Notes under the pieces: model-generated
The model's input: the letters and a program-made list of their open reading frames with translations, nothing else
What the model was told of the DNA's origin: nothing
The model's database searches: none
From: Thaumarchaeota archaeon UBA223
GTDB taxonomy: Archaea > Thermoproteota > Nitrososphaeria > Nitrososphaerales > UBA57
Assembly: GCA_002495905.1 (NCBI GenBank)
Contig: DAHJ01000025.1
Location: 54,245 to 118,244 of the forward strand
Direction of reading: 5' to 3'
Length of the DNA stretch: 64,000 nt
Shown here: positions 63,136 to 64,000 of the stretch, one piece after another
Layout of the letters: each line of letters opens with the position of its first letter
Position numbering within the stretch: the first letter of the stretch is position 1
Position numbers and translations under genes: made by a program

Positions 63136-63873
63136 CTAGTATTGTTTATTATTAGAAATAATAAATTTGATAATTTCCGAGACGCAATGCCCATTTGTTT
63201 TATTTGATGTATAAAATGATTTTTCTTTTACTAGATCATGAGAATTAGAAACCGCTACAGAATATTTTACTACATCGAACACTGACAAATCATTGAGAGA
63301 GTCCCCAATGGCAACAACAGAATCAGGATTAATTTTTTCAGATTTCAATAACTTTTCTAACGCGTAACCTTTAGTGATATTAGGCGGCATAAGATTAATC
63401 ATTTCGTCGGATCTAGTAAGGTTTAGATTAAGATTTTTCGTAGAAATAACTTCTGAAACTTCGTTAAGAAATTCGTCGACATTTATTCGAGGTTCTCGAT
63501 CAAGAGCAATAATGACGTTTTTATCATGGTGAGCTTCTTTGGGAATTATACAGAAAGGCAACCAAGAAGAAAGATTGTTTTTCAATAAAATCAAGTCTTT
63601 TTGTTCGCCCAACAAAATTAATTCATGGGTACGGCAATCGTACGTAACTGTACCTTCTTCGCAAATAACAACATCTTCTAATCCTAAGCATCGAGATATA
63701 CCAAGAACATAATGTAAAGCCCTACCACTAGAAATAACTACACGAACTCCACTATCTACAAGACTTCTAATATCTTCGATTTCTTCAAGAAGAAGTCGAG
63801 AATTACCAAAAACAGTACCGTCTAAATCTAAAACAAGAAGTTCTATTTTATCTGAAAAGATGTTTTGAGACAC
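63136..63873 (-). CDS. HAD-superfamily phosphatase (phosphoglycolate/Cof type)
   Basis: 245 residues. Nucleophile Asp in LVLDLDGTVFGN, motif 2 VVISSGRALHYVLG, motif 3 Lys in TKGYALEKLL and motif 4 VVAIGDSLNDLSVFDVV. The cap placement is that of archaeal phosphoglycolate or sugar phosphatases (type IIB). The substrate is not settled. Confidence 0.87.
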   Translation of the reverse strand: MSQNIFSDKIELLVLDLDGTVFGNSRLLLEEIEDIRSLVDSGVRVVISSGRALHYVLGISRCLGLEDVVICEEGTVTYDCRTHELILLGEQKDLILLKNNLSSWLPFCIIPKEAHHDKNVIIALDREPRINVDEFLNEVSEVISTKNLNLNLTRSDEMINLMPPNITKGYALEKLLKSEKINPDSVVAIGDSLNDLSVFDVVKYSVAVSNSHDLVKEKSFYTSNKTNGHCVSEIIKFIISNNKQY

Positions 63874-63912
63874 AGAATAAAATTAGAAAAATAATATATA
63901 ACTAATTAGAAA

Positions 63913-64000
63913 TGCCGAGAGCCGGATTTGAACCGGCGACAGCTCCGGCTTCAGCGGAGTGCTGGAGTTATATAATCTCTCCCAGGCTGAGCTACCTCGG
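63913..64000 (-). tRNA. tRNA-Phe (GAA), first base outside the window, with a 15-nt intron in the D-stem region
   Basis: Read on the minus strand: acceptor (g)ccgagg pairs with tctcggc; T arm gccgg ttcaaat ccggc; anticodon stem ctccg/cggag with loop ctgaagc, anticodon GAA. Between the D loop and the anticodon stem are 15 extra bases (63962-63976). Cutting after gggagag and before cactcc restores the D stem gctc/gagc. ggag of the exon pairs with ctcc of the insert, giving a bulge-helix-bulge. The place (about 24/25) is not the usual 37/38. The first base of the tRNA should lie at 64001. Confidence 0.85.

Noticed and set aside
1..64000. Insertion sequences, integrases, prophage or plasmid origins
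   Set aside because: No transposase, integrase, phage structural protein, terminal inverted repeats or target-site duplications were found.

Overview
The window is compact, AT-rich archaeal DNA with almost no spacers. The archaeal assignment rests on A-type ATP synthase genes, sn-glycerol-1-phosphate dehydrogenase, aIF6, prefoldin alpha, a thermosome-family chaperonin, a proteasome beta subunit, archaeal NadM, an archaeal SRP RNA and two intron-bearing tRNAs. TATA-like boxes about 25 bases ahead of start codons (leaderless genes) alternate with Shine-Dalgarno sites inside operons. Seven quinoprotein (PQQ-type) dehydrogenases and two membrane-anchored cupredoxins in an otherwise thaumarchaeal-looking gene set suggest the heterotrophic marine Thaumarchaeota (pSL12-related), a lineage I recall as rich in PQQ dehydrogenases. 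That placement is inference; no ammonia-oxidation gene is seen here.

Layout. 1-4040: 5'-truncated class II ribonucleotide reductase, then divergent pyrB/pyrI. 4046-12177: ATP synthase genes in three pieces (A-B-D-small coiled coil-K; E; F), interleaved with a cupredoxin, an ECF-S-like membrane protein and an Mrp/NBP35 ATPase. 12271-29226: the dehydrogenase region, with six quinoprotein dehydrogenases, elp3, an NTF2-like partner and a second cupredoxin. 29333-35554: an ABC-2 export pair and an ABC importer set with two binding proteins and one ATPase but no permease. 35701-44026: an eight-gene operon joining a seventh dehydrogenase to a MoxR AAA ATPase, a DUF58 protein and five membrane or exported proteins. 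44027-58639: mostly housekeeping (citrate synthase, chaperonin-like protein, MFS pump, proteasome beta, RtcA, NadM, class V aminotransferase, FKBP, G1PDH, aIF6, prefoldin, FtsY, OTC). 58755-61224: a Tat-exported protein and an animal-type haem peroxidase. 61268-64000: SRP RNA, tRNA-Ser with a 10-nt intron, small membrane proteins, cupin, HAD phosphatase, and tRNA-Phe with a 15-nt non-canonical intron running off the window end.

How it fits together (inference). The exported, C-terminally anchored dehydrogenases would oxidise alcohols, aldehydes or sugars outside the membrane and hand electrons to the anchored cupredoxins; the proton gradient then drives the A-type ATP synthase. The MoxR/DUF58 operon parallels the bacterial mxaRSACKLD genes that mature methanol dehydrogenase and is the best candidate here for an undescribed system. 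The seven dehydrogenases differ at residues matching the catalytic Asp and metal ligands, so they probably do not share one substrate or metal, and two may not be classical enzymes.
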